Origin: Annulohypoxylon bovei var. microspora
Lineage: Eukaryota; Ascomycota; Sordariomycetes; Xylariales; Hypoxylaceae
NCBI GenBank assembly: GCA_022836615.1
Contig: MU405223.1
Coordinates: 335,443-399,442, forward strand
Direction: 5' to 3'
DNA length: 64,000 bases
Made by a program: the position numbers and the translations under genes
Shown here: positions 34,701 through 47,300 of the stretch, piece after piece
Numbering within the stretch: position 1 is the stretch's first letter
How the letters are laid out: each line of letters starts with the position of its first letter
The notes under the pieces: generated by a model
The model's input: the letters and a program-made list of their open reading frames with translations, nothing else
Database searches by the model: none
Told to the model about the DNA's origin: nothing

Positions 34701-36361
34701 AGATTGCCGAAGAAGCAGCCAAAGCTAAGAGTATCTTCCTCGCAAACGTCTCCCATGAACTACGTACTCCGTTGAATGGCGTCATCGGAAATTCCGAGCT
34801 TTTACGAGACAGTAATCTCAATAAGGAGCAACTCGAAATGGCAGATTCCATTCGAGTTTCGGCAGACCTCCTACTTACGGTTATCAATGATATTCTCGAT
34901 TTCTCCAAGATGGAAGCCGATAAAATGAAGCTCTACATTACTGCATTCAACCCGGAAGAGATGGTGCGCGAGGTTGTCAGAGCCGCCTCATATAGTAACC
35001 GAGAAGGGGTGTCCCCGAAGAACGTACAGATCATTCAGAATATCGATATACCGCCAATGCTCATATACGGGGACCCCATTCGCTTACACCAAGTCCTTGG
35101 AAATCTTATCAGCAACAGCGTCAAGTTCACGGAACGTGGCTCTATCACCATTGGTACCAGAGTTGATTTGAATACACCGGAGCATGCGAAGATTACATTC
35201 TGGGTTAAGGACACTGGTATTGGTATTCCGCCGAAACAACTGGCCAAACTCTTCAGGCCGTTTAGTCAAGCGGATGCCAGCACTGCTCGTAAATATGGTG
35301 GTAGCGGACTTGGCCTTAGTATCTGCAAATCACTGATTGAGAATATGATGAAAGGCGAAATTAAGTTAGAAAGTCAAGAGAATGTTGGCACAACGGCTTG
35401 GTTCACGGTCGCCTTCGACAAGGCGATGCCCGATGTGTCGGCGGGAGAAGCCCAACCCGTTACCACGCCTTCAGCTATTGGAGGGAGACGTGATATCCCT
35501 CAGCCAACGCCCAACCAACATCTTCCGCACCCGGTTATGGACCTAGCAAAAATTCCTAAGGATCAAATCCGCATCTGCATCGCGGAAGACAATTTGATAA
35601 ACCAGAAGATTGCTATAAAGTTTGTGCACAAGCTTGGATACACCAAAGTTGATGCTTATGAGAATGGACTTAAGGCAGTAGAAGGTCTACGGGAGAAGGC
35701 CAAGGAGGGATCGCCTTATCATGTGGTCTTGATGGATGTTCAGATGCCCGTTCTCGACGGTTACGAAGCGACCGAGCTTCTCCGGAAGGACCCTATCGAG
35801 GAGGTAAGAAAAGTTTTGGTCATCGCCATGACAGCCTCGGCAATACAAGGCGACCGAGAAAGGTGTCTAGCATCAGGCATGAATGACTACCTAGCCAAAC
35901 CAGTCAAGGCAGAGTTGCTCAGGAGAAAGCTGGATACTTATACTACGGGAACCATCCAACCCCCAACCCCACCTACCAGATATCATCCAGACCCTATCAC
36001 CGTGCAGACAGCAACACCGACGGAATCATCAGATAACAACGCTACCCCCGTTCCTAGCCCGCCTACGACAAATCCGCTTCACTTCACGAATAGCTCTCCA
36101 CCTCTTGTCCTACAAATGCAAAGCATAGACTCTTCATACACTCCAAGCGGTTCGTCCAGCGATAAAACATCAGACGGTGCCGTTTCTCCGACCACACGCC
36201 GGCCGCGGAAGTTGACCAAGAGTCGTAATAGCAACGACATGAAACCTATTTTCCCCAGCAGCACCGATAAGTCGAGGGCTGTCCTAACCAAGAAGAACCC
36301 GAAACCGTACTCGAGTAGCTCCTCTCTACTAGATAGCGATACGAGCCACGATGACCGATGA
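28766..36361 (+). CDS. Group X hybrid histidine kinase with protein kinase-like N-terminus
   Basis: Cytosolic two-component sensor of the fungal Mak2/Mak3 and Chk1 type, expected to pass phosphate to an Ypd1-like carrier. Exons 28766-28896, 28977-31321 and 31383-36361 give 2,484 residues. The ATG is upstream of the longest uninterrupted frame: the first exon encodes a TWDESRRPFHSSYDNW motif that joins smoothly to HIYGTRF. Order of domains: protein kinase-like fold (about 90-390), AAA-type NTPase with P-loop GGAGGLGKS-like GAGGLGKS (Lys604) and LCLDDLQFADD, a long helical-repeat region (about 850-1650), GAF (about 1715-1890), a coiled coil, and HisKA with phosphoacceptor His1950 (NVSHELRTPLNG). 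HATPase follows (about 2055-2170; NLISNSVKFTE, VKDTGIGIP, GGSGLGLS), then a receiver with Asp2277 (VVLMDVQMPVLDG) and a disordered Ser/Pro tail. The kinase-like part has HGEIRADAF in place of HRD and SFG in place of DFG, so it is probably not an active kinase. Confidence 0.94.
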
Positions 36362-37979
36362 CAGGACTTACGTTACTCGATAAATACGAAAGCGAGCCGG
36401 TAATTGCTCGGGGGAAGGCTTTGGTCCAAAATAGGGGTTTCTCAGAGACATGTAGGCGTCCGAATAAAGCTTGAAAAACCTAAGGATAGTTGACAGGACC
36501 TTGGTCGCCATTTATAGAAACACCATATCCCGCCAACATGAATTCTTCCTTTTTACCATAAACAGGATCGCATATATGGAAATAGTTGCATACAGGCTCG
36601 CACAGTCGGCCTACCTAGAATACCTTCAACTCATATATTTTTCTACACTTCACCTCTCGCACGTACGGATCCAGAGATGATCGCACGGGCCTTTTCTTTC
36701 TACCATACACAATCGGTATTTAATCGTCACGGTCAAGGTAAACGGGGGGCCGGGGCGAGTTTTGGTGTTGGGATGATGGGGCATACGCGGGCATTATTTT
36801 TCATCCCTTTTTTTTCTTTCCATGTTTTTTGTCTCTTGTATTTTGATTTCAGATCGAGTTTTTTGTTGTGGAAAATATCACGGGAGATGGTATGAGTGCT
36901 TTTTTAATGATGTGCCTGGCGAGCGAGCAGGCGCCGCGTCGTCGAAAAGATATCACGATATAGAATACGGGAGGCACGACACGACATGGTTATACATGAT
37001 GCACACACACATACAATACATACGAAGTCTACGTGTTCTCGGTGAGGTTCCGAGACGGGGAGGTGGGCCTACGGGCACAGTGAGTTGAGTTTGGTTCGTG
37101 AATATGATTCGGGTGACGCGGCGGTTAGATGGGATACCTGCTGAAGGTTCCTGGTGATTGTAGCAGCATTTTCGCTTCGTGCTGGTTGGTCTACTAGTCG
37201 GCGAGGGAAGAAAGACAGACACCCCTTTCTTCCACTTGGTTGGATGCCTTAGTCAGTTTAACTACTAGCCTTGTTCCAAGTCCCCAGACACGCGAATACG
37301 TATTTAGGAATAAAGATCAAAAAATTTGGACGCGCTGGTTTACGTGACTATCTAGGTACTTGAGCAGCTAAGATAGGTAGGTACTGCTATATAGAACCTG
37401 TGATAGATAGACGATGTTCGCCTACCTATACGACGTAGTAGCGTCGACTTACGACAGATGGGTGGCTTATTCCCCTTTGGTGACGACGTCTCGCTAACGA
37501 GGGCCGCCACCACCACCCTACGTGCCTACCTAGGCGCATAGCTAGTTCAAAGCGATGTCTAAAATCCACGTGGAAGACCCGTTTTCCCACCGCCAGACAT
37601 AGTCCTCGCCGGTCGAAAACGCAGATCCGTTAAACGTCTTAGAGCGATAGCTGGGAGGCGGTGCTAGCATGCAGTAGTCGAGACATACGCGCGCCAGCCC
37701 ACCCAGGAGGCGCCCGCCTGGAAAGGCCCGAGGCTTCGGAGCGAGAAAAGGGCCAGCGGCGGCTCGCGTAGATATATTTCCAGTCGGTCCGAGGCGGCCC
37801 ACCGGAGATAGAAAATTAGGTACACCAAGCAGAAGAGAAGAGAGTACCTAGAGAAGAAAAAGAAAGGAGAGGAAGAAAAAAAGAAAAGGGGAAGTTCTAC
37901 AATCGGTCCCCGCTAGAGGCTTTAGCCTGTTGTTATCCAACTAGGTTGGTGGGTTAGAAAACTTAGGACAAAGCAGCAT
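36362..37979. other. Gene-free region after the histidine kinase
   Basis: It holds the histidine kinase 3' end, a T-rich run near 36797-36830 and a CCTAGGTA-type patch near 37340-37385. A nearly pure purine tract lies at about 37826-37893. I found no gene. Confidence 0.45.
37826..37893 (+). repeat. Purine tract
   Basis: About 68 bases of almost uninterrupted A and G, with AGAAGAG and GAAAAAG words. It is simple-sequence DNA with no coding sense; such tracts can form unusual structures, but that is not shown. Confidence 0.5.
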
Positions 37980-38205
37980 CTGCGCAGAATGGCGTCAAAT
38001 TAAATGGGCCATGTGCGAGTGACAGTGTCTAACACTGTACCGAAATTCTATCCCTCAGACTACCAACTTAGGTAACTTACACGGATTTTGGCTGGCAAGC
38101 AGCGCTGATTAGGTAGCCAGGGGATAGCAGAAACACACAGTGTTTTACAGTGATATTAACACCAGTTCGCACATGGCCCATTTAATTTGACGCCATTCTG
38201 CTGCG
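37980..38205. repeat. 5-bp target-site duplication flanking a MITE
   Basis: CTGCG lies at 37980-37984 and again at 38201-38205, directly outside the inverted repeats of the element between them. Confidence 0.6.
37985..38200. mobile_element. MITE with 34-bp inverted repeats (216 bp)
   Basis: Perfect 34-bp terminal inverted repeats at 37985-38018 and 38167-38200, starting CAGAATGGCGTCAAATTAAA. Inside each end an ACAGTG/CACTGT motif recurs as a subterminal repeat. There is no open frame of note. A short flanking CTGCG duplication supports insertion by a cut-and-paste transposase. The superfamily is uncertain, because the exact border could shift by a base or two and the duplication would then be shorter. 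Confidence 0.75.
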
Positions 38206-41200
38206 TAGGTATGGCCGTCTTAAGGCCCCGACAGTCTGGGACGGTTAATAAGCCGTGGTAGGTAGTCGGTCCGCTGCGAAATACAGCCGTGGTCGCCTAT
38301 GTGAGATGTGATACACAAATGTAGATCGGGATAGATACGAAGGGGGGAGATAGATACTATAGAGTCGGTGTAACGAAAATTACGCGGCGGCCTTATCTCC
38401 GGCCGCTTCTTGGTTAAACTGGACGGTCCCGTGGCTGGGTTCCCTTCATCGACCGGGCAAAGGCCATCAGGGAGACAAAAGTAGCAGGTAGCACAAACGG
38501 TCGGGGTACTAAGCTTCTAGGGATGCCTTTTTCGGAGATATAGAGGCTTGTCGTTATTTATTAGTCAAGCAAACCAAATTAACTAGTAAGGTGGCGTGCG
38601 CCTCCTAGGGCTAAGGCGCTTGGTAGGGTGTCTACTGCACCCAGGTATGTAATAGATGGCATTCGTGGATCTTTTGAAAACAGATATCGTGTGTTTGGAC
38701 ACCGAAGGTTGACGACCAAGTATGTATAAGCAAGGACAAGCCTAGTAGACCTAAGGACCAGCACTCTTCATAGTCAGATCCCTCCCAGTTTGACTCGATA
38801 GGGCCATCCTGACTTTTCTCGATAGCTCGGAACTAGCAACCGGCGATACAAGGAATATTGCGGCTCGAATAAGGTGTAACACGTGCCTTCGACCCGTTTT
38901 ACTCTTTCTTTCCCTTTCTTTCTCACGAGGCTCGGAGCCTAGCCCATGTGGGAGTGATGCGTAGAACATCCCCAGGGAGTGCCCCGTCCTAGAAGAGCGG
39001 GAGGCGTTATGATAGCGTGTTTCAGCCATAAATCTAAGATCCAATCTAATAAGAAAGATAAAAAAGCAAAATAGGCATGATACTTGCTTTTCCGGTCGAC
39101 ACGGGACCGTGGTGGTGGGAGCATGTGGCGTCCACGCGCATATGGCTGTATGGTTGAGCCGTGTTGGCTTGTGGGGGTAAAAAGTGACTTGAAAAGAAAA
39201 TGAATTCCAAATTGTCGGTGCAGGATCTGGTCAGACCGCTGCCTAGATTAAAAATTTCTGACCGTTATGATGAAAGGGATGATCGTAGTAGAGGTGGCTG
39301 CTAGGTCTACCATAGACTGGCCATAACGTATTGATTACATAGTTGTCAACGCCATGGTCAAGGTTCATATGTAAAGGATCGGCGCGAACCAAGAATATGG
39401 AAATGTTGCCAGTATATGCGTGCATGTCGTGTAACACATGCTTTCATGTAGGATATTTTGACATCCCAACTGGGAATCCCATGTTATCTCGTTGAGGTCA
39501 ACGATCGGCCGCCGTAGCCGCTAGCCTGCTCTGCCTGCTTTACTAGACACATACTGCTTCCCGAGGTCCTTGTCTTTCTGAGAGACACCAGGAGTGAACC
39601 TGTTATGTGGGACTTCAATGTAGTGATATCAGTTCGCCCAACTCATACTAGAATAGGTAGATACCTACCTACTCAGATATATTGCATGAAGTCGTACCTT
39701 GGTTGCTAAGTTAAACAAACTTTCCCATGCTGGAGCCGGTAGCAATCTATAGATACCGCTCTAGGTATGTATTGTTGATAGGATTCGTAGATGTCACGAG
39801 GTTAATGACGGTGCCATTTATCGGGATCCCGAGGAAATAAAGAGATCGTAAAAATTCAAGAATTAAGCCTTGCGTCTAATTCGTGATAATTTCAGAATAG
39901 TCATAAAGAAGAAAATAGAGGGTACGTCCACCTAAAGTGATTATTTACTGTATAAATTTCAAAGGTCAATAGTGTAAATGCCACGAAAAGTAGACAGAAG
40001 AGCTTTCTTCTTTATCTCGGCCAGCTGGAAATATTAGAAAATCAATATCAGAAATTTAGTAATATCTTCTATTTCAGTCCTTGCTTACATGTTGATTACA
40101 ACCCTCACTTCGTATGCATCACCAATGCAGTATGCGCTTCTCGGCAGCTAGCCTACTGCAAAGTAGGTATGTACTGGTCTCCGGAAGTCCGTTCAAATTC
40201 CACCCGTGCTACCGGTTCGGTTTGCTGAGGGAGTGCTCGATGCCGCAAGTGGGCCTCTACCATCATTCTGGGCTCGAGGACGTTATCAAATATGTACTGT
40301 GCAGTCATATGGCCTATCCGTATCAGTGAGATATCTACCTTTCTCGTGGCAGGTAGGTACCTACATGGCTAGGTACCTAGGTAGGTAGAGAATGGGGCAC
40401 GCTATGGCCGAATAGTTTAAGGTTAGCCTGCCCGAGAACGTCCAAGGTGTCGGCGGCTACGAATAAACTAACATTAGTCTATCCGCTGTTGTGCGTCTTT
40501 CTTGGCTCTCCACCATCTCCAGTCTGGAGGTCCATTCGGTTGTAACAGCGAGTCCTGGGGACCCGAATTATAATTGGTAAGGCGACAATTACCGGGTCAA
40601 AGTGTACGACCCATCAGCCTAGGGCCATGACCTAACTGGGTCGGTATAGCCATGGAAGTTACCGAGCAATAGGAACGGCTGCCGCCTAGAGCAAGATGCT
40701 AGAGGAGAGGAAATAGCCCCAATGAGGAAACCCCATCCGTAAGCTGGTGCTTTATGTATCAAGCTACTCTTGAACATCGCGAAGAACCTGCGCAGTCTAC
40801 CTAAGGCTAGGTACCAGAATGGATATTCGGCAGATATTTTTGTAGAGCCGCGCTTTAGAAAGCGGGCTTAGAACTGGTCAATGCCTTTGTTCTGGAATGT
40901 TTATTCCCATTAGTTCGCTGTCGCTACTAGTAGAGATTCTAGGTGTATTAGCCTAGTGTCTTTAATATATCGTAGGTATATACACACAGATAGTCAGCCC
41001 CTAAGAGATAAGTTACAGAATTTCAAGTTGAAATATTGATAACTCGCACCCATTCAAATCTCAAAAGATCAAAGTAAAAATCCTTCGGGAATGATGAGTT
41101 GAGACGTGTCAATCTTCATGCCGGTTCATGGTTGTCGATATGTTTGGCTCTAGTTGACGAGTCTCGGGTTCACGGGAACTAGAAGCCAGACGCCGCAATT

Positions 41201-43766
41201 GTTGCTGATTTCGTGTTTGATTTGCATGGCGCGCATTCGAGCTACCAACGTACACCTCATCAACACAATGATGTAGACGATGTAGCAGGGCTAGGAACGG
41301 AGCGCGGGGCCGGAAACAAGTGTTCAAGGGATGATACATTTATCGACTCTTTGGAGTTGAGAAAGTCTAGAATTGATAGTGTCGTTTCAACCCTCGTCTC
41401 CATCAGCTAACCCTAATCTCCAAACTGGGCGAAAACGTAAGAGCCAACATTAGAGAAGGTACGGTGATGCACATAATACTGTACAAATGTCTAAGGGGTC
41501 GTACAAGGTTTTAGAATTCATTCCGTTTTCACTCGAGCTTGCCTGATTCTATTCCGCACCGACTGACAATACTACATAAGTCAATCTGCATCTGTTGGTT
41601 GTAGCTTCTCTTGGAATATGGGTCTAGCTTCTAGCTTCTGGCTTTTAGCTTACCAGCTATCCCGGCTAAGACGTATACTATATAGCCTGTCGCTGATTGG
41701 CCTGCTGACGTTTCGTCTTCCCCTTTTAGGAATTACGAGATGTAAGTACTCCCGTACCTCCTATTCTAATAGAATCATTCGATACAATCAACATCGTCAA
41801 TATCTTGACATTTTATTATACACATAGATGATGCATATTCTGGAAGGCGCACGAGATTTACGAAATCATAGACATGTGAATAAATGTTGATTGATATTTT
41901 ATAGTACATACACGTGTGTATGTACAACCACTTACATTTTCTTAAACACCTTCAATATTCTGCTTATGTGTTTGCTTGATGGGATTCGTCGAATCTTTTA
42001 TCGCCAGCTATGTGTATTCGGTCACACGAGAATGGGTAATCGACGCCATGCATATATGTTGATAGGCATCCCAAGTCATATAGATGTCAAGCCCGTGCTT
42101 CGTATCCAATGCTGCCGTATGACAAAATCTGCATTTGTCTATAAAAAAGTTCCGGTCTCACAGATGACAAGCGATTGGTAATGCTTGCGTATTTCGTCAT
42201 AAATCATTAAATGTTAAGGCAACGACCCATACGAGCGACAATGTTTACGAGGTGCGCCGCAGAGGAACTAGGTATGTTTGAGAGACGATCTGTTTACCCA
42301 GTAATTATTGGTTACACGCTGTGCTGCACCACATTACACGTGCTTGTGCAGACGGTAGCCAGGTTGTCAACCACTGCGCCTTAAATCGAGAATTGGCTGG
42401 CTCGTTTACGAAGGAGCTCTGGAACTCTGAATCTCAGATATTTATTGAATCCTTAGCATTGGACTCATGTGCCGCAGCTGTGTTACCTACCCCATCGATG
42501 ACATTGTTCGACGTCTAGTGAGGCTCTCACGCTGCTTGCGTCCATCATCAGCCACAAACTGACGTATCGACTGACAGTGATCGATACTATTCTATAAAGG
42601 GTTGCGGCTATAGGGGCCTAGACATCTACAAATTCTGCCGTACCAAATTTTCGTCTAACGCCAAGCGGCAGCATTCGGTTATGGCGTCGATAAACTAGCT
42701 AGGTACCTATTGTACTGTACATACCTACCTAGTAGCCACGAAGCTGAAATTCCTACCTAGTATAAACTTAGCATAACGAACATCGCAACGGCGAACATGT
42801 CCAAAAGTGGTAGCATAAATGCAAAGTCCACGCGGTATTCCTTGCACATATGGTAAACTCTTCGCCTTCGACAGGGCTCTGAGCCAGGCATGAAGTAAGG
42901 TTAAAAGCAACCTTAAATGCCGGCATTTACATTTATCACCTGATGAATCGACATGTTCATCCATAAAAACAGTTTTCAGCACACACGGAAAGACTTTGAC
43001 AAGGAGTTAAATCCGGGTAAGGAAGTGGTCCAGGGCCGGGTCGAACATGGCACTACATCATGTATGTTGTATGTATGCTAGCTTACACGGAGGGGTGCCA
43101 CATGTAGTACAGAAGAAACTACGGGGTTTGAATTGGATGAGCTAGATGAGCTGGATAAGCTGGATGTGATAAAAAGACAAAAGACCGTATTCGGTTGGGA
43201 ATAGTCGCATCTGAGTCTATCTGTTACGACAAATCTTACCAACATGATTACTTCTTAATTATAAGGACTCTTTCTAAAGCTATCAAGGTCGTGACGAGAG
43301 AATGGAAACTCTTGAGAATACGACATGGACATTGGGCGATAGCTTCGTGTAAATAAGCAGCGTTACCAGATTTCTGCATGTAACCCATGTAGCCCATGTA
43401 AGGTTGTAGGGTGTGAAGCACTTGGGCTGCATGTTCATGGGTCGCTGGGATTGTACTAAGGTGTATGTACTCTCCCAAGCTTCGAAGCCATCGTCCTATG
43501 AGAAGGGGGGAGAAGAAAAAGAGACTCAACTTGAAAAGAATTATTGTGGCTTAGCGGATTTTCGAACTCTGCCCCTCCTCTAGTCTCACTGATCTGACTG
43601 GTTTGACTGGTCTAACTTCTTTGTAACTCCACAACCCCTCCCGTTAATCGCCCTACGCTCCGCCACTGAAATGTCTGCAACGATGATAGCCTTTCCCTAT
43701 TTCGACATAATTGTCAACCCCCGGCATCGAAAATCCGAAACCCTTGTCGTAAAAAACAGTTCAAGT
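38206..43766. other. 5.5-kb gene-poor region
   Basis: Only short, overlapping frames without domains are present (for example 40114-40329 and 41891-42181). CCTAGGTAGG clusters occur at about 39650-39675, 40345-40390 and 42700-42735. I found no RNA gene and no further paired inverted repeats. Confidence 0.45.
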
Positions 43767-43899
43767 ACATGATCTAGGGGTCTGCAAAATACGTATTTTG
43801 AATCAAAATACGGTATTTAAATGCAATACGTGCATTATACCATTATACACATACAAACCATGTATTTTGACTTGTATAACCACGTATAATAGATTTTAC

Positions 43900-43918
43900 A
43901 CCACCACCACCACCACCA
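43900..43918 (+). repeat. (CAC)n microsatellite
   Basis: Six tandem CAC units inside the hAT-like element. Confidence 0.8.
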
Positions 43919-44051
43919 TTACGTTGTATTTATTAGATAATATTATTTACTTTCTTTCTCATATAACGTTTATTAATTGTTTTATTTATTATTATTTTTA
44001 TCTTTTTTTTTGATGCGATTAGGTTGATGTAAAAGGTTTAAGAAAGACTTA

Positions 44052-44126
44052 GGTTGATTGAAATGGTGGTTGAAATGGTGGTTGAAATGGTGGTTGAAAT
44101 GGTGGTTGAAATGGTGGTTGAAATGA
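44052..44126 (+). repeat. 12-bp minisatellite inside the hAT-like element
   Basis: About six tandem copies of GGTTGAAATGGT, the first and last diverged. The minus strand reads as an open frame of repeating His-Phe-Asn-His; that is a by-product of the 12-bp unit and not evidence of a gene. Confidence 0.85.
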
Positions 44127-44310
44127 TCGAATAAAAAATGTTCCTTTAAGTGTATATCTCCCAAAATATTGCATACCCACCGATATATATGTGGGGCCGG
44201 GTGGTTTTTCCGACCCGCTATACGTATAGTGAATCATTATACGGTATTATACAATACAAAATACGTATATACAAAATACGTATTTTGAAATGCAGAACCC
44301 TAACATGATC

Positions 44311-47300
44311 GATGTTTCAGAACGGGTTCTTTTCTCCTTCTTTCCACATAGTAACAACATTGGTCGAACGTCGGATCTAGATGAGGTAATTCTCATTCCG
44401 CGGGCTGGGATGGTCGACCCGGCAGAGCGACTCTGGAAAATGACCGCAATTTATACACTATGTATGTATGTGACGAGTAACTACCACGTTATTGCAGCCC
44501 TCCTTCAATTCCCCGAACCCCCCAGTCTTCCGCCTTAGTTGAAACGTCTAAATATGAAAGATCGACTTTCCTAATCAGGCTGACTTTGAAACATTGCCGA
44601 CAAGGGCTGCGAGAAGGCGAAACCATGCAAATATGCAAATACCTGGCCTATTCGATTTTTAATTGCCCAATGCTTACAGCACAGAAAAGTGTTTCTTTAT
44701 CCATACATAATCGAAACAACATAACACGGTTAAGACTTTCGGTCCCGAGACACGGCGTTCTTACTAAGTATGTAAATAAATCACCATCTTCCTATCAAGT
44801 CAGGTCAGATCTCGCCTGGTTGCTGGGCTCCCCTTAGGCAAGGGACGAGAAGGGACAAGCACCGCAGCCACGCGGCCGCAGCAGCCGCAGAATCGAACTT
44901 AACTTGTCTATTGCCATATGTAATGTGCAATGTGTAATGTGTATTACTGTTGTTCGTATATCTTATTTACCTAGGTATTTTTATTTTTATTTTTTTTTAC
45001 CTACCTAACCTAGATGGATCCTAGGTATACGGGTAATGCTGATCTCCTCCAAAGAGGAAGTCAGCTGCCAAGATGCTAGGATTGTTTGTTCCCGTTGCGC
45101 GCTGCGCGTTATCAAGTTGTTGCGAGATCGGGAATATTCACAACCCTCTTACAGCTTACATCGTTGGAAGCTTACAGGTTTGTTACAGGATGAGCCGAAC
45201 CCCTTGTTTTGAGGAATAATAGCAAGACCCCGCCATCGTGCATACTTTGCTTTTGCTCAAACCGCGTAAGGACGCATGTCAGCTACCTAGATATGATGCC
45301 TTGATCTTTTATGAAAGCCCTCTTTATACATATACACACATACTACATATGTGGCAGTGTGGTTGACCAGACTATATCTAAGTTACATTGCACATGAGTC
45401 TCAAACTTCATACATGCCTTGGTAAGTATCTACGGTATATCATACTCTGATACAACAAGATGGATTGAAACTCGTTGCGTACCTACTCACCCACATCAAG
45501 CCTGGTTTTTTGTCGAGTACATTCTTCCATGCAGACTACCTACATACACATGCCTACATGCCTGCATACGCTAGACTGGAAAAACCGGCGTCGATTCCGT
45601 ACAGTCACGCACGGTATGGAGTACTTACGTCCCGGTCTGGCAAGTTTCTAGTTTCTCTCGGTTTTGTACATATAACATACATACAACAGCATACATACGG
45701 CACATAGGTAGCTGGGGTACACGACCTGGGGAGAGTGGGAAAGCTTCAACGCATGGAGTAGTAGATAGATAGATAGGTAGATAGATGTCTGCTTCGTACA
45801 GCCACACATACATATCATACATATGTACACGCACCCACCCACACAAACAACGAGTTTACCTGTGTTTCTAGAGGGCATCAGTTATTTATACACTACACAA
45901 ACAGTCTGATGCAATACTCCTTCTCATCCCTTCTCGCGGCATGACTCGAGAGTTGGGTCTTGTCTAAGGCGGCCTCCTACTAGGTAGGTATAGCAAGTAC
46001 AGATGGTACATATGTAAGTATGTAAATATGTGGATGTATGTTGCTCAGCCCATCAAGTAACCAATAATTCTAGGCTATTTTCTATCAGAGGTAGGTAAAT
46101 ATTCTTGTAACCATGTACTTATCCACATACCTCAAGCGCGATGGACTCCACTTTTCAGCTGCTGACGCTCTTTTCCCAAGCCCGGTATAGAACAAGTACA
46201 TTCTGCACTGTACTTGCCCCTTTCGACCTATCCATATTAGTTTCGCACCTACCAACGGTCTCTGCCGGATTCCCTAACTGCCTACATATACGCAGTACAT
46301 AACATCTATACATAACTCCTACCAGTAGGTATGTACATACCTCACATACACCTACCTAAGTATACATGGGTAGTATACAATGATGTATACATAAAATACA
46401 TAACATCAATACTTATACTTACATAGATCTAGCTTCGTACGTGCGTATTGCCTAATACATGTAGTATATCATTATAGTTACTACGTAGATTTACCAAACT
46501 GATTTACCCTGGTAAAACATACACTCCCACTTACATACTTTCCCATACAAAAATAAGAGAGCGCCACGAAGAGAGAATAAGAAACGAGATCGACCGAATT
46601 CTAGATCTCTTCGCGAGAATTCTCCTGCGCCGTCCTTATCCTCTAAAGTCTCGAACTCTTGACACGTCTTACAACAGAAAAGCGTCTATTTATTAGTTTT
46701 CGTCCCATCTGCCCACATATGCGCCGTGCGGTCTTCACTCTCTACGAGACTCCACTTCTTCAATCCATCCACTTCCATTCACCATTCACCACTCACCTCT
46801 CTTAACTTAGTCAAGCAAAGCAGCTAAACGGTGCTAGGTAGCCGCTTTGCTAATACTTCCCACACCCCCCCACACTTGCTGATTCGTTCGTCACTGGATC
46901 CTCCTTGACATTCTTTTTCCGACGTCGAGGGATCGACCCTGCATGGCAAGTCTTCCACCCCCCGGTCCTGTGCTTCCTTCGAGACTCGAGTTCGAAACGG
47001 GGTAGGTCAGTCGTTTACTATGTAGGAGGTATTTATGTATTTTACTATGAAAGTACTAGAAAAGGGGTCCTGCGGCGAAAAGATACCGCACTAGCCCTAT
47101 AAACACGCCATCCTAAGGTCGGGCTGGAAACCCTGCCCTATTGTGTGAGGGACAGGGCCTCTCAACCCTGGAAAAAATTAACGGAGAGCAAGGACAGGCC
47201 AAGTTGATCTGATCTGTACTCACCAGCTTGATCAGCCTCGTCATTGTAGTGGCGTGAAAAGAAGGCTCCCCCTCCTCTTTCCTCCTCTCCCCGGGCACGC

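Larger units (their letters stand above)
43775..44302. mobile_element. Non-autonomous hAT-like element (528 bp)
   Basis: The ends are short inverted repeats, TAGGGGTCTGCA at the left and the complement of TAGGGTTCTGCA at the right. Inside both ends ACGTATTTTG and its complement are repeated several times, the subterminal pattern typical of hAT elements. A perfect 8-bp duplication flanks it. The interior holds a CAC tract and a 12-bp minisatellite, and no transposase. A related sequence starts at 63906, in the opposite orientation. Confidence 0.85.
43767..44310. repeat. 8-bp target-site duplication flanking a hAT-like element
   Basis: ACATGATC at 43767-43774 is repeated at 44303-44310, immediately outside TAGGG...CCCTA ends. 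A perfect 8-bp duplication is the hAT hallmark. Confidence 0.85.

Noticed and set aside
43982..44237. Minus-strand frame of repeated His-Phe-Asn-His
   Set aside because: Direct translation of the 12-bp minisatellite inside a transposon.
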